Shown piece after piece: positions 9,416 through 17,914 of a DNA stretch of 64,000 bases; within the stretch, counting starts at the first letter, position 1; every line of letters starts with the position of its first letter. The stretch is taken from the NCBI GenBank assembly GCA_963789165.1, contig CAWBJP010000010.1, positions 124,001-188,000 of the forward strand. The letters run 5' to 3'. The position numbers and the translations under genes were made by a program. Below the pieces are notes generated by a model. That model had not been told where the DNA came from. It saw nothing but the letters and a program-made list of their open reading frames with translations, and made no database searches. Source of the DNA: CAWBJP01 sp963789165 (GTDB lineage Bacteria > Actinomycetota > Acidimicrobiia > IMCC26256 > BP-133).

Positions 9416-11471
9416 CTAGGCCCCGGGGGGGGTCGCCTTGGCGTCGAGGGCCACCACGCCGCCGGCATAGCCGGGGGCCAGCTCGGGCACGCCGCCCAGG
9501 ACGGGAGCGTCCCCGAAGCTGGTCACGGTGCCGTTGGCGGTGACGATGAGATAGCCCCCGCCGGTGCGGGTGGGGCGCATCGCCGCCGCCGGGCCGGGCG
9601 TGGTCGTTCCCGGGAGGGAGCCGAAGAAGCCGGCGTCGCCGAAGGTGAAGATGCCCCCGTCGCGGGCCACCATCCAGTAGCCGGTCCCGCCTGGCGTGGA
9701 GGCCAGGCCGGTCACCGGCTGGGCCAGCTTCACGCCCCCGGTGGAACCGAAGAAGCCGGCGTCGCCGAAGGTGAACACCCCGCCGTCCGACGCCACCAGC
9801 CAGTAGCCCTCCCCGCTCGGAGTGGATGCCATCCCCACCACCGGCTTGTTCAGGCGCACCCCGCCGGTGGAGCCGAAGAAGCCGGCGTCGCCGAAGGTGA
9901 AGATCCCCCCGTCGGACGCCACCAGCCAGTAGCCCAACCCCGACGGTGTCGGGGCCATGCCGACGATGGGCTGGTTCAGCTTCAACGATCCCGTCGAGCC
10001 GAAGAAGCCGGCGTCGCCGAAGGTGAAGATCCCCCCGTCCGAGGCGACCAGCCAGTACCCCTCCCCGCTGGGCGTCGCCGCCATCCCCACGATGGGCTTG
10101 TTGAGACGGAGCCCGCCCGTGGAGCCGAAGAAGCCAACCTCGCCGAAGGTGAAGATGCCGCCGTCGGGGGCCGCCACCCAGTAACCCGACAGTCCCCCGC
10201 TCGGGTTGTTGACCACCCGGAACCAGTCCGAGCGGATGCCGAAGGGGCGGTCCACTGAAGCGTAGGAGTAGATCAGTCGCAGCTCGCTTCCGGTCAGCGT
10301 GGCCCGGCCGGCGGTGCCCCGCAACTGGAGCTGGAGGACCCGGCCGCCCATGGCGCCCAGGCCGTTGCGCCGGGTCACGTCCACCGACAGCAGCCGGCCG
10401 ATCTCTGGCCGGGCCGCCTCCAGCAGTTCCACGGGCACCTTGGCCGTCCACGCCCGGCTGGGATTGGCGTCCACGTCGTCACCCTCGTCCACCACCGGAG
10501 GGAAGGTGCCGCCGGCCGTGTACCCACCGGTGGACGAGGAGAACTCGGTGCGGGCCACCTTGCCGTCCGCCACGAACTGGCGCACCTGGCCCTTCGTGTC
10601 GTCGACCGCCCGGTTGGTCGCCTCCGTCTCCAGATCCTTGAAGGTGGCGCCCATCTGCTCGGCTCGCCCGGCGTAGACCTGGCAGGTGGTGGTGTCACAC
10701 GTCTTGGCCCAGATCGATTTGTTCTCGGAGGCGGCGTAGGAACGGGCCGCCACCGCCTGCGCCCGGAGCGCATGGAGGCCCGCTCCGCCCCCCAGGGCGC
10801 CCCACGACGACGGCGACTCCCGGGGCACGACCCCCTTCAGGTAGTCCTCCATGCCGAGGCGGTTCACGGCCCGCGCCTGTCCGTCCCCTTCCCACGCTTC
10901 CACCTGGCCCCGCAGCCACCGCACCATGGTGGTGGGCTCGCACACCTGGAGCATCTCGGTCCGGTCGTCGTTGCGGACCTGCGGGGCGAAGGAGACCGGC
11001 CCGACCGTCGACGGGACGAGGACCTGCCAACCCGCGGGCCCTCCTCCGCAGTCGGCGCCGCTGTCGATCCGGAACCGGTTGGTCCCGATGCGCACTGCCC
11101 GCAGCGCCGCTGAACGGCCCCGCGCCCGGCAGTGCGCTGGTGGTCAGGTGCCCGCGCTCCTGGGCCACGATGAGGTCCGAGCCGGTGAAGCGGGTCAACT
11201 CCACCGTCACCTCGGCGTCGGGCAGCGTGCCCATGCGGGTGCCGCCGTAGTAGTGGTCGAGGATGCGGTCGTAGGTCCACCCGTCGAGGGCGTAGCCGAG
11301 GCTGCCGAACTGGCCCATGCCCCGGCCGTGCCCGTAGCCCTGCCCGACCAGGTCGACGGTGGCGCTGGGAAAGGCCCCGGCGGCGGGCGGGGCGACGACC
11401 AGGGTGGCGGGCCCTGCCACCGTCAGGGCGGCGGCGGCCAGAACCGAGAGCACTCGGCGGCCGGCCCTCAC
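9416..11471 (-). pseudogene. SpoIID/LytB-domain secreted protein with six repeats, one frame break
   Basis: The N-terminal frame starts at GTG 11471 with a signal peptide (RVLSVLAAAALTVAG) and the SpoIID motif GQGYGHGRGMGQFG. It shifts near 11092-11105 into the frame that continues RIGTNRFRIDS, LKGVVPRESPSSWG, ALRAQAVAARSYA and SSSTGGYT. All of these are SpoIID/LytB landmarks; family members are lytic glycosidases or their activators acting on peptidoglycan. Removing one base from a GGG run on the minus strand rejoins the frames. Six GYWLVASDGG-type units form the C-terminus. The GTG start overlaps the stop of the amidase gene by 4 nt, so the two are translationally coupled. Pseudogene or sequence error cannot be told apart here. 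Confidence 0.85.
9419..10192 (-). repeat. Six GYWLVASDGG-type units in the SpoIID protein
   Basis: Six consecutive units of about 42 residues. The first is GYWVAAPDGG and the last is the diverged GYLIVTANGTVTSFG. The middle units are almost identical to those of the subtilase and the amidase. Confidence 0.88.
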
Positions 11472-13294
11472 CTGGTCGCCTCCGCCTCCGTCTCCACCGG
11501 GAGCAGGGCGAGGTCGACCGCGCCGGCGGGCGGCTTCTGGGTGGCGTCGGCGCCGTGGAAGCGGGCGTCGCCGAAGGTGGTGACGCCCCCGGCGACGTCG
11601 GCGACGTAGTAGCCGGCCCCGGTGGATGTGGCCCGCAACGCCACCGCCCCGGCATACCCCTCGGTGCGGTTGAGGCCCGGGACGGAGCCGTGGTAGGGCA
11701 CGTTGAAGGTGAACACCCCACCGTCGCCCGCCACCAGCCAGTAGCCGCGGCCGTCGCGGGCGGGCGCCATGGCCACCACCGGTGAGTTGAGCTTGAGGGA
11801 GCCCGTGGAGCCGAAGAACCCGGCGTCGCCGAAGGTGAAGATCCCCCCGTCCGAGGCCACCAGCCAGTAGCCCTTGCCCGACGTTGTCGGGGCCATGCCG
11901 ACGATGGGCTTGTTGAGCTTGAGGGATCCGGTGGAGCCGAAGAAGCCGGCGTCGCCGTACGTGAAGATCCCGCCGTCGGCGGCCACGAACCAGTAGCCCT
12001 TGCCGCTCGGAGTCGAGGCCATGCCCACCACCGGCTGGTTGAGCTTGAGGCCGCCGGTGGAGCCGTAGAAGGGGGCGTCGCCGAAGGTGAACACGCCGCC
12101 GTCACCGCCCAGCAGCCAATAGCCCTCTCCGCTCGGCGTGGGCGCCATACCGGCCACCGGAGAGTTGAGGGTGAGGCCGGTCAGCGAGCCATAGGACTTG
12201 GCCGTTCCGTAGGGGAGGACCCTCCCGTCGGCGGTGGTCGTCCAGTAGCCCAGGGTGGTGGCGTGGGCCAGCACCACGGTCTTGGCCACGGCCTGGCGCA
12301 TGGCGGGCAGCAGGGGGTAGAGCCGGTTGCCGGGACAGGCGGTCTGGTCGGCGTCGCGGTGCCCGGCGATGTTGGGGAAGGTCCGGGAGGTGCCGTCCGA
12401 GGCGGTGAACGGATCGGAGCCCGTCGGGTCGATGTCGTGGCGGTCGGCCTTCCACGCCAGCATGCGGCGCACCGCGTCCATGGCCTTCGAGGTGGGCTCG
12501 ACGTCGGTGTAGTTCCCGATGACGGAGATGCCCATGGAGCCGGCGTTGAGGCTCGAGACCTGGGCGCCCACCACGCCGTAGCCCATGGTGTCTTCGCCGG
12601 TGGGAATCTCGCCGCTGGCGTAGGGCCGGCTGTAGCGGCCCTCGTAGATGCGCCCGTCGGAATCGACCAGGAAGTTGTAGCCGATGTCGTCCCAGCCCCG
12701 GCCCTGCACGTGGTACGTGTAGATGGCCCTCACGGTCGACGCCGGGTCGGGGTCGGTGTCGCTGGGAGCCGTCACCGTGTGGTGGACGAACAGCTTGGTC
12801 AGGGCGGCGAACTTGGGTGCCGCCCGGCGCAGCGACTCGTCGGCGCCCCACCCGGCCCTGGTCACCACCGAGGGCTGGTCGACCTTCTCGCCGTCCGCTT
12901 TGTTGACCGTGTCCTTGGGGGGCGGGTCGGCCGCCCGGGCGGGACGCCCGAGGGCCAGCACCCACGGCCGCGGGCCACGGCGGGTGTCGATGGCCACCAG
13001 CTCCACCTGACGGGCGCCTCCGCCGGACCGGGCCTGGACGCGGGTGGCGCCGTCGACCTGGACCAGCCCGGAGAGGTGGGGGCCGTCCTCGCCCGTGGTT
13101 TCGTCGTCGAGGTCGTGGTCGTGGGCCATGCGCCGCCAGGGGCCGAAGTCGCCTTCGGCCGGCGCCACCCGCACGTCCACGGCGGCGTCCTCGGAGCCGA
13201 GCCAGCGCACGCCCAGATGGGAGAGGGGGAACGGTGCCTCGACCACTTTCCCGGCCGGAGACGGCACGGTGGGCCCGGTCACGGCCGCCGCCAC
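11468..13294 (-). CDS. PGRP/N-acetylmuramoyl-L-alanine amidase-like protein with six repeats
   Basis: A long N-terminal beta-rich region leads to a peptidoglycan-recognition/amidase domain: TRAGWGADESLR, KLFVHHTVT (first zinc His), YHVQGRGWDDIGYNFLVD, GRIYEGR, GISVIGNYT and AGHRDADQTACPGN (second His and the Cys). Family enzymes cut the muramoyl-alanine bond of peptidoglycan. Six GYWLVASDGG-type units close the protein. This frame can start at GTG 13294 but then lacks a signal peptide. The export signal lies in the overlapping fragment 13279-13491, one frame away. The 608-residue frame is intact; only its N-terminus is in doubt. Confidence 0.9.
   Translation of the reverse strand: MAAAVTGPTVPSPAGKVVEAPFPLSHLGVRWLGSEDAAVDVRVAPAEGDFGPWRRMAHDHDLDDETTGEDGPHLSGLVQVDGATRVQARSGGGARQVELVAIDTRRGPRPWVLALGRPARAADPPPKDTVNKADGEKVDQPSVVTRAGWGADESLRRAAPKFAALTKLFVHHTVTAPSDTDPDPASTVRAIYTYHVQGRGWDDIGYNFLVDSDGRIYEGRYSRPYASGEIPTGEDTMGYGVVGAQVSSLNAGSMGISVIGNYTDVEPTSKAMDAVRRMLAWKADRHDIDPTGSDPFTASDGTSRTFPNIAGHRDADQTACPGNRLYPLLPAMRQAVAKTVVLAHATTLGYWTTTADGRVLPYGTAKSYGSLTGLTLNSPVAGMAPTPSGEGYWLLGGDGGVFTFGDAPFYGSTGGLKLNQPVVGMASTPSGKGYWFVAADGGIFTYGDAGFFGSTGSLKLNKPIVGMAPTTSGKGYWLVASDGGIFTFGDAGFFGSTGSLKLNSPVVAMAPARDGRGYWLVAGDGGVFTFNVPYHGSVPGLNRTEGYAGAVALRATSTGAGYYVADVAGGVTTFGDARFHGADATQKPPAGAVDLALLPVETEAEATR
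11480..12255 (-). repeat. Six GYWLVASDGG-type units in the amidase
   Basis: Six units. The first is diverged (GYWTTTADGRVLPYG), units two to five are regular, and the sixth begins GYYVADVAGG. The count matches the other two proteins of the block. Confidence 0.88.
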
Positions 13295-13491
13295 CCTCGG
13301 GGGCCCGGGGGTGTCCCCGTGACCGCGGCGGAGGCGAACCGCTCGGTCACACCGGCGGGCAGGGTGGCGAACCGGGTGCGGGGCGTCCCCTGAGCCATCT
13401 GGATCGGGGTGAGGACGGTGGCACCGGCGATGCCGCCCACGATCAGGGCGCGGGTCACCGCCCGGAAGCGGGAGCGGGGGGAGCGGATCAC
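13279..13491 (-). pseudogene. Signal-peptide fragment of the amidase, out of frame
   Basis: From GTG 13491 a 70-codon frame encodes a basic start (RSPRSRFRAVTR), a hydrophobic stretch (ALIVGGIAGATVLTPI) and TRFATLPAGVTERFASAAVTG. It then meets a run of C and G tracts and ends. Shifting by one base at about 13294-13318 joins it to the amidase frame and supplies the missing export signal. The break coincides with a copy of the GGGGTGTCCCC dispersed repeat, so a repeat insertion or a homopolymer error could be the cause. Confidence 0.65.
13301..13323 (+). repeat. GGGGTGTCCCC-type dispersed mini-repeat, copy A
   Basis: A GGGCCCGGGGGTGTCCCC-like stretch at the frame break of the amidase gene. It shares its core with the copies at 14586, 18955, 25707, 27713 and 57996. 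Confidence 0.5.
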
Positions 13492-13677
13492 GTGATCACT
13501 CCATCGTCACAAGGTGGCGCAAGTGATTCATGATGGAACAGGGTAAGGGACGGGTGGGCGCCCCTGAGGCATTTCGGAGCACCCTAGTGGCCTTTGGCGG
13601 CCGGATCCTCCTTCTCGGGGCAGGTTCGCGCCTTTCGGGAACCTTGTCCGCTCCCCGGTTCGCAATCGCCGCAACGG

Positions 13678-13683
13678 TAGGCT
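13678..13683 (+). promoter_or_regulatory. Putative -10 box (TAGGCT) of wzm
   Basis: TAGGCT lies 6 nt before an in-frame ATC at 13690. The same box and spacing precede the ATG at 16937, and several other genes here have a TAnnnT box 6 nt before the start. That makes a leaderless start at 13690 plausible. Confidence 0.45.
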
Positions 13684-13689
13684 TCGAAG

Positions 13690-14580
13690 ATCGCCAGCCG
13701 CGCCGCCTCTCCCGCCCGGTACCACCGGGCCCGCCATACCAGGAATCAGACCACCCTGGTCGGGCGGCTGCGCGAAATCATCGAGTACCGGGAGTTGCTC
13801 GGGAACCTGGTGCGGATGGAGCTGCGGGCCAAGTACAAGTCGAGCGCCCTCGGTTTCGTCTGGTCGCTGCTCAACCCGGCCATGTACCTGGTCGTGTTCT
13901 ACGTGGCCTTCAACATCATCCTGCGGGCGGGGATCCCCCGGTATCCGATCTACCTCCTCTCCGGGCTCCTGGTCTGGAACTTCTTCACCACCGCGCTGCT
14001 GGCCGGGACGGGCTCCATCGTGTCCAACGCCGGGTTGGTGAGGAAGGTGTGGTTCCCCCGCGAGGTGCTGGCGCTCTCCGCCGTTGGAGCCGCCCTGGTC
14101 CACTTCATGCTCCAGTCGCTGGTGCTGGTGGCGGCCCTCGTCGTATTCCGCCACCCGGTCGACTTCGCCTTCGTCGCCCTGCTGCCGCTCGCCCTCCTGG
14201 CCCTGCTGGTGCTGGTGTCGGGCCTGGCCCTGCTGCTCTCCGCCCTCAATGTCTACTTGCGCGACATCCAGCACTTCCTGGAGCTGGCCATCATGGCCTG
14301 GTTCTGGATGACGCCCATCATCTACAGCTACACCCTGATCACGTCCCATTTCGCGGGCAGCAACTTCCCGGCCCTGCTCAACCCGATCACCCCCATCGTG
14401 CTGACCTTCCAGCGGGCGCTCTACGGCGGCTACGGCGGCGACACCGTGGTCCCCCTGGATCCCGGGGTGATGTGGCACCTGCGCAACCTGGCGGTGGTCA
14501 CGGTGGTGGCCACGGTCGTGCTGGTCGTCGCCCTCCAGGTCTTCCGGCGCCTCGAGGGCAACCTGGCCGAGGAGCTGTAG
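13690..14580 (+). CDS. wzm: ABC polysaccharide exporter, permease subunit (Wzm-like)
   Basis: Membrane half of an ABC-2-type O-antigen/teichoic acid exporter, with about six transmembrane helices after an amphipathic start. ELLGNLVRMELRAKYKSSALGFVWSLLNP and MTPIIYSY are characteristic. The first standard start codon in frame is TTG 13795, but that would cut into the conserved YRELLGNLV element. The frame is open back to 13681 with no ATG, GTG or TTG. A TAGGCT box placed 6 nt before ATC 13690 suggests an AUC start, or an ATG misread. The permease certainly covers 13795-14580. With wzt 65 nt downstream it moves lipid-linked glycan across the membrane. Confidence 0.88.
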   Translation: MASRAASPARYHRARHTRNQTTLVGRLREIIEYRELLGNLVRMELRAKYKSSALGFVWSLLNPAMYLVVFYVAFNIILRAGIPRYPIYLLSGLLVWNFFTTALLAGTGSIVSNAGLVRKVWFPREVLALSAVGAALVHFMLQSLVLVAALVVFRHPVDFAFVALLPLALLALLVLVSGLALLLSALNVYLRDIQHFLELAIMAWFWMTPIIYSYTLITSHFAGSNFPALLNPITPIVLTFQRALYGGYGGDTVVPLDPGVMWHLRNLAVVTVVATVVLVVALQVFRRLEGNLAEEL

Positions 14581-14585
14581 TGCGA

Positions 14586-14614
14586 GCCCGGGGTTTCGGG
14601 GTGTCCCCGGAAAC
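14586..14614 (+). repeat. GGGGTGTCCCC-type dispersed mini-repeat, copy B
   Basis: This copy lies in the wzm-wzt intergenic gap. GCCCGGGG, a short spacer, then CGGGGTGTCCCCGGAAAC. It is the only copy clearly outside coding sequence. Confidence 0.6.
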
Positions 14615-14645
14615 AGGAGCGGCCCCCATCGCCAGGAGCGGCTGA

Positions 14646-15848
14646 ATGGCCGCCGCCATCGAGATCGAGGGGCTGTCGAAGTCCTTCCGCCTCTACCGCC
14701 AGAAGCTCAACTCGGTCAAGGAGCGGATGCTCAACCTGGGGCGCAACCGCTACGAGGAGTTCAAGGCGCTCGACGACATCCACCTGGAGGTCGAGGCGGG
14801 CACCACCGTCGGGCTCCTGGGTCACAACGGGTCGGGGAAGTCCACCCTGCTCAAGTGCATCGCCGGCATCATCCAGCCCACCGCGGGGACGGTCCGCACC
14901 ACCGGGCGCCTGGCCGCCCTCCTCGAGCTCGGCGCCGGTTTCCACCCCGAGCTGAGCGGCCGGGAGAACGTCTACCTGAACGGCTCCATCCTGGGCCTGC
15001 GCCGCGTCGACGTCGACCGGGTCTTCGACGAGATCGTCGCCTTCGCCGGGCTGGAGCAGTTCATCGACACCCCGGTCAAGTTCTACTCGTCGGGGATGTA
15101 CGTGCGCCTGGGCTTCGCCGTGGCCATCAACGTCGATCCCGAGATCCTCCTCGTCGACGAGGTCCTGGCCGTGGGCGACGAGGCCTTCCAGCGCAAGTGC
15201 ATCGACAAGGTGCGGGCCTTCCAGGCCGAGAGCCGGACCATCGTGGTGGTCACCCACGCCGTGGACCTGGTACGCCAGATGTGCCACCGGGCCGCCGCCC
15301 TCGACCACGGCAAGCTGGTCATCGAGGGTGACCCCAACGAGGTCATCCGGACCTTCCGGGAGCGGCTCATGACCGGGGTCACCTCGGCCGCCGAGGTGGA
15401 CCGGGACATGATCACCTCCGAGCTGTCCCCCGTGTGGCACAAGGTCCGGATCGCCGACATCGAGGTGATCTACGCCTCGCCCTCTCACCACCAGGCCGAG
15501 CCCGGCGATTCGATGCGCATCGACGTCATCCTGGAGGCGGGCACACCGGTGGAGGACGTGGTCATCGGCATGGCCATCTACTCGTCCATGGGCCAGCTGG
15601 TCTACGGCACCAATACCGACATCATGGGGGTCGACCTCGGGGAGGTGCAGGGCCGCAAGCGGGTGTCGTTCCGCTTCGAGAGCGTGCCCTTGCTCGACGG
15701 CACCTACACCCTGTCGCTCGGGGCCCACACCCGGGGTGGTCTCAACTACGACCAGTGGGAGGCCCGCCGCCACTTCGAGGTGGCGGCACCGGGACGCGAG
15801 GTGGGCCTGGTCCGCCTGCCCCTCCACGTGGTTGTCGACGAGGACTGA
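14646..15848 (+). CDS. wzt: ABC polysaccharide exporter, ATP-binding subunit with Wzt C-terminal domain
   Basis: A 400-residue ATPase. The N-terminal nucleotide-binding domain shows GLLGHNGSGKSTLLK (Walker A), the LELGAGFHPELSGRENVYLNG segment typical of polysaccharide exporters, YSSGMYVRLGFA (signature), ILLVDEVLAVGD (Walker B) and the switch His in VVTHAVD. After residue 260 comes an extra beta-sandwich-like domain as in Wzt proteins, which there recognises the modified end of the glycan before export. Methyltransferase genes follow directly, which fits recognition of a methylated terminus (inference). Confidence 0.93.
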   Translation: MAAAIEIEGLSKSFRLYRQKLNSVKERMLNLGRNRYEEFKALDDIHLEVEAGTTVGLLGHNGSGKSTLLKCIAGIIQPTAGTVRTTGRLAALLELGAGFHPELSGRENVYLNGSILGLRRVDVDRVFDEIVAFAGLEQFIDTPVKFYSSGMYVRLGFAVAINVDPEILLVDEVLAVGDEAFQRKCIDKVRAFQAESRTIVVVTHAVDLVRQMCHRAAALDHGKLVIEGDPNEVIRTFRERLMTGVTSAAEVDRDMITSELSPVWHKVRIADIEVIYASPSHHQAEPGDSMRIDVILEAGTPVEDVVIGMAIYSSMGQLVYGTNTDIMGVDLGEVQGRKRVSFRFESVPLLDGTYTLSLGAHTRGGLNYDQWEARRHFEVAAPGREVGLVRLPLHVVVDED

Positions 15849-15888
15849 GCGGGCCACCCTCGGTCGACGAGGGCCTCGTCGGAACCGG

Positions 15889-16803
15889 CTACCGGGTCCC
15901 GACGATGGTGTACAGGTCCATGTCGACGGCCGGCTCGTCGAGCTTGTGCCCCAGGTGATGGCGTTCGTTGTGCCGGACGATGGGCCCCGGCTGGAAGCCG
16001 AGCCGCGACATCATGACCTTGATTGCACCCGGGGACAGGGCCCACCAGTTGGTGTTGCCTTCGGGGGTGGCCAGGGGGTCGAAACGCATCAGGCCCTGGT
16101 CCTCGGCATCGAGCCCGAACTGGACGGCGTCGGTGACGACCAGGGCGCCGTCGGTCAGCTCCGCCGCCTGGGCCAGGGCCGAGAACGGGTCCCGCAGATG
16201 AAGGAGGATCGAGCCGAAGACGGCGACGTCGAAGCGGCCCAGGTCACCCGGGAGGGCGTAGATGTTGCCGTAGACCATCTTGGCCCGCCACCCCAGAAGC
16301 TGGTGCAGGTACCACCACGACCGCTGGACCTCGGCCACGCCGTGGACCATGGCGCTGTCCCGGGCCGAGGCCATCTCCCGACCGGGATAGGGCAGGAGGT
16401 CGATCGACCGGTCGAAACCGGCCTCGAAGCACACGACATCGGCGCCCTTCGACTCCATCCACCGCGTCAGGCCTCCGCTGGCCGGGCCCAGCTCCAGGAC
16501 CCGGCGGCCGGCGACGTCGACGTTCCCGAGATAGATCTGCTCACGGTTGCGCAGGTCCCACGCACCGGGGAGGACCTCACCGTCGGGAAGGTCGGTGTAA
16601 TGGTAGAACTGGCAGTCCTCCCGGCGGATACCCGCCCGCTCCGCGGCCAGACGGGCCTGGAAGGCATCGGTGAGCTGCCCCAGGTAACGGTCGGGCGGGA
16701 AGGTCGGCCACTCCGGCCACCTGGGCTCCGATGGCGGGACCCGCGGCGCCTGGGCCGGGGGGTCCTTTGGGGCGTCAATTGTCCGGGAGCGACGGCGGAG
16801 CAT
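15889..16803 (-). CDS. Class I SAM-dependent methyltransferase
   Basis: A 304-residue cytoplasmic methyltransferase. The SAM site is seen in RRVLELGPASGGLTRWME, the acidic end of beta-2 in VVCFEAGFD, and the beta-4 region in FDVAVFGSILLHLRDP. A Pro-rich start precedes the fold, and CQFYHYTDLPDGEVLPGAWDLR leads into it. It is transcribed against wzt and the following genes. The substrate is probably a sugar of the exported glycan, judged by location only. Confidence 0.85.
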   Translation of the reverse strand: MLRRRSRTIDAPKDPPAQAPRVPPSEPRWPEWPTFPPDRYLGQLTDAFQARLAAERAGIRREDCQFYHYTDLPDGEVLPGAWDLRNREQIYLGNVDVAGRRVLELGPASGGLTRWMESKGADVVCFEAGFDRSIDLLPYPGREMASARDSAMVHGVAEVQRSWWYLHQLLGWRAKMVYGNIYALPGDLGRFDVAVFGSILLHLRDPFSALAQAAELTDGALVVTDAVQFGLDAEDQGLMRFDPLATPEGNTNWWALSPGAIKVMMSRLGFQPGPIVRHNERHHLGHKLDEPAVDMDLYTIVGTR

Positions 16804-16924
16804 GGCCGGACTGTAATGGAGGGCTCCAGCCCGCCTCCGACAATACGGGCTGACCCGGTGGCCGAGATCGCCGTCGCCACCCGCTGGACGTCCGCCGGGG
16901 CGGCACTGCGGACAGCCGGGGCAA

Positions 16925-16930
16925 TAGGCT
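16925..16930 (+). promoter_or_regulatory. Putative -10 box (TAGGCT), leaderless start at 16937
   Basis: TAGGCT followed by 6 nt and ATG 16937, with no ribosome-binding site between. The spacing equals that before 34266, 37421, 46339 and 52503. Confidence 0.5.
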
Positions 16931-16936
16931 GGGCCG

Positions 16937-17914
16937 ATGCGGGAACAACTGATGGCGGTGGCGCGGCGCTCCGATCGACTCCGGGCTGCAGTGCGCTCAT
17001 CGCGTCAGACGCGGGAGCGCCTCCGGGCCGCGGCGGCCCCGGTCGAGTACGTGCTCGGCCGGCGGACGTTCGCCGAGCTCCCCGATCCGGTCGCCATCCG
17101 GCTGGCCTACAACGTCCTGTTGGACCGTGAGCCGGATCAGGTGGGGCTCGATACCTACGCCCGGTGGCTGGCCGGCTCGATGACCAAGCAGGACATGGTG
17201 TCGGCCATCCGGGCCAGCGACGAGTTCGCCCAGTACACCGCCTTCCGGGAGTTGGGTCCGTCCATTCACTTCGGCCGGGGGGTGTTCGTCCGCAGCCTGC
17301 CGCCGGCACGGCGGATCCTCGATCTCGGTGGTTCCAGCAGCTTTCACGCCGCGGGAGCCATGGTCGCCTTCGGCTACCCGTACACCTTCGAGGAGCTGGT
17401 CATCGTCGAGCTGCCCGCCGAGGAACGTCATGAGCACTACCAGGACGTTCTCGAGAACACCACCGTCCAGACCCACCTCGGGCCCGTGAGCTTCCGGTAC
17501 CACTCGATGGCCGACCTGGGCGGGATTCCCGACGCCTCCTTCGACCTTGTGTACTCGGGCCAGTCCATCGAGCACGTCACCGAGAGCGACGCCGACAAAG
17601 TCCTGGCCGAGGTCCGCCGGGTGCTACGGCCCGGTGGCTCCCTGGCCCTCGACACACCGAACGGTCCCGTCTGCCGTTTGCATCAGGACGAGTTCATCGA
17701 TCCCGACCACGAGATCGAGTACAGCCACGCCGAGCTTTCGGCCAAGCTCGAGGGCGCCGGCTTCCGGATCACCCGCCAGCACGGGCTCAACTTCGCCGGG
17801 GCCTCGGTCACCGCAGGACGCTTCGACCCGGCCGAGACGGCCCGCAACTGGGGCTTGTTCGACGATCTGGCGCGCTGCTACATCCTCGCCTACGTGTGCG
17901 TTCCCACCGACTGA
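16937..17914 (+). CDS. Methyltransferase with N-terminal DUF4214-like domain (copy 1)
   Basis: A 325-residue protein. Residues about 45-105 (AIRLAYNVLLDREPDQVGLDTYARWL) resemble DUF4214, a helical domain found on glycan-related proteins. The rest is a class I methyltransferase with RRILDLGGSSSFHAAGAMVA, LVIVELP, YSGQSIEHV and LRPGGSLALDTPNG. It is about half identical by eye to the next gene and overlaps it by 19 nt, so the two are a tandem duplicate. The divergence suggests two different sugar hydroxyls as targets. Confidence 0.86.
   Translation: MREQLMAVARRSDRLRAAVRSSRQTRERLRAAAAPVEYVLGRRTFAELPDPVAIRLAYNVLLDREPDQVGLDTYARWLAGSMTKQDMVSAIRASDEFAQYTAFRELGPSIHFGRGVFVRSLPPARRILDLGGSSSFHAAGAMVAFGYPYTFEELVIVELPAEERHEHYQDVLENTTVQTHLGPVSFRYHSMADLGGIPDASFDLVYSGQSIEHVTESDADKVLAEVRRVLRPGGSLALDTPNGPVCRLHQDEFIDPDHEIEYSHAELSAKLEGAGFRITRQHGLNFAGASVTAGRFDPAETARNWGLFDDLARCYILAYVCVPTD

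Noticed and set aside
13530..14645. Plus-strand 371-codon frame starting at 13530, overlapping wzm
   Set aside because: Its translation over the wzm region is Pro/Gly/Arg-rich and non-hydrophobic, while the alternative frame gives a canonical permease.
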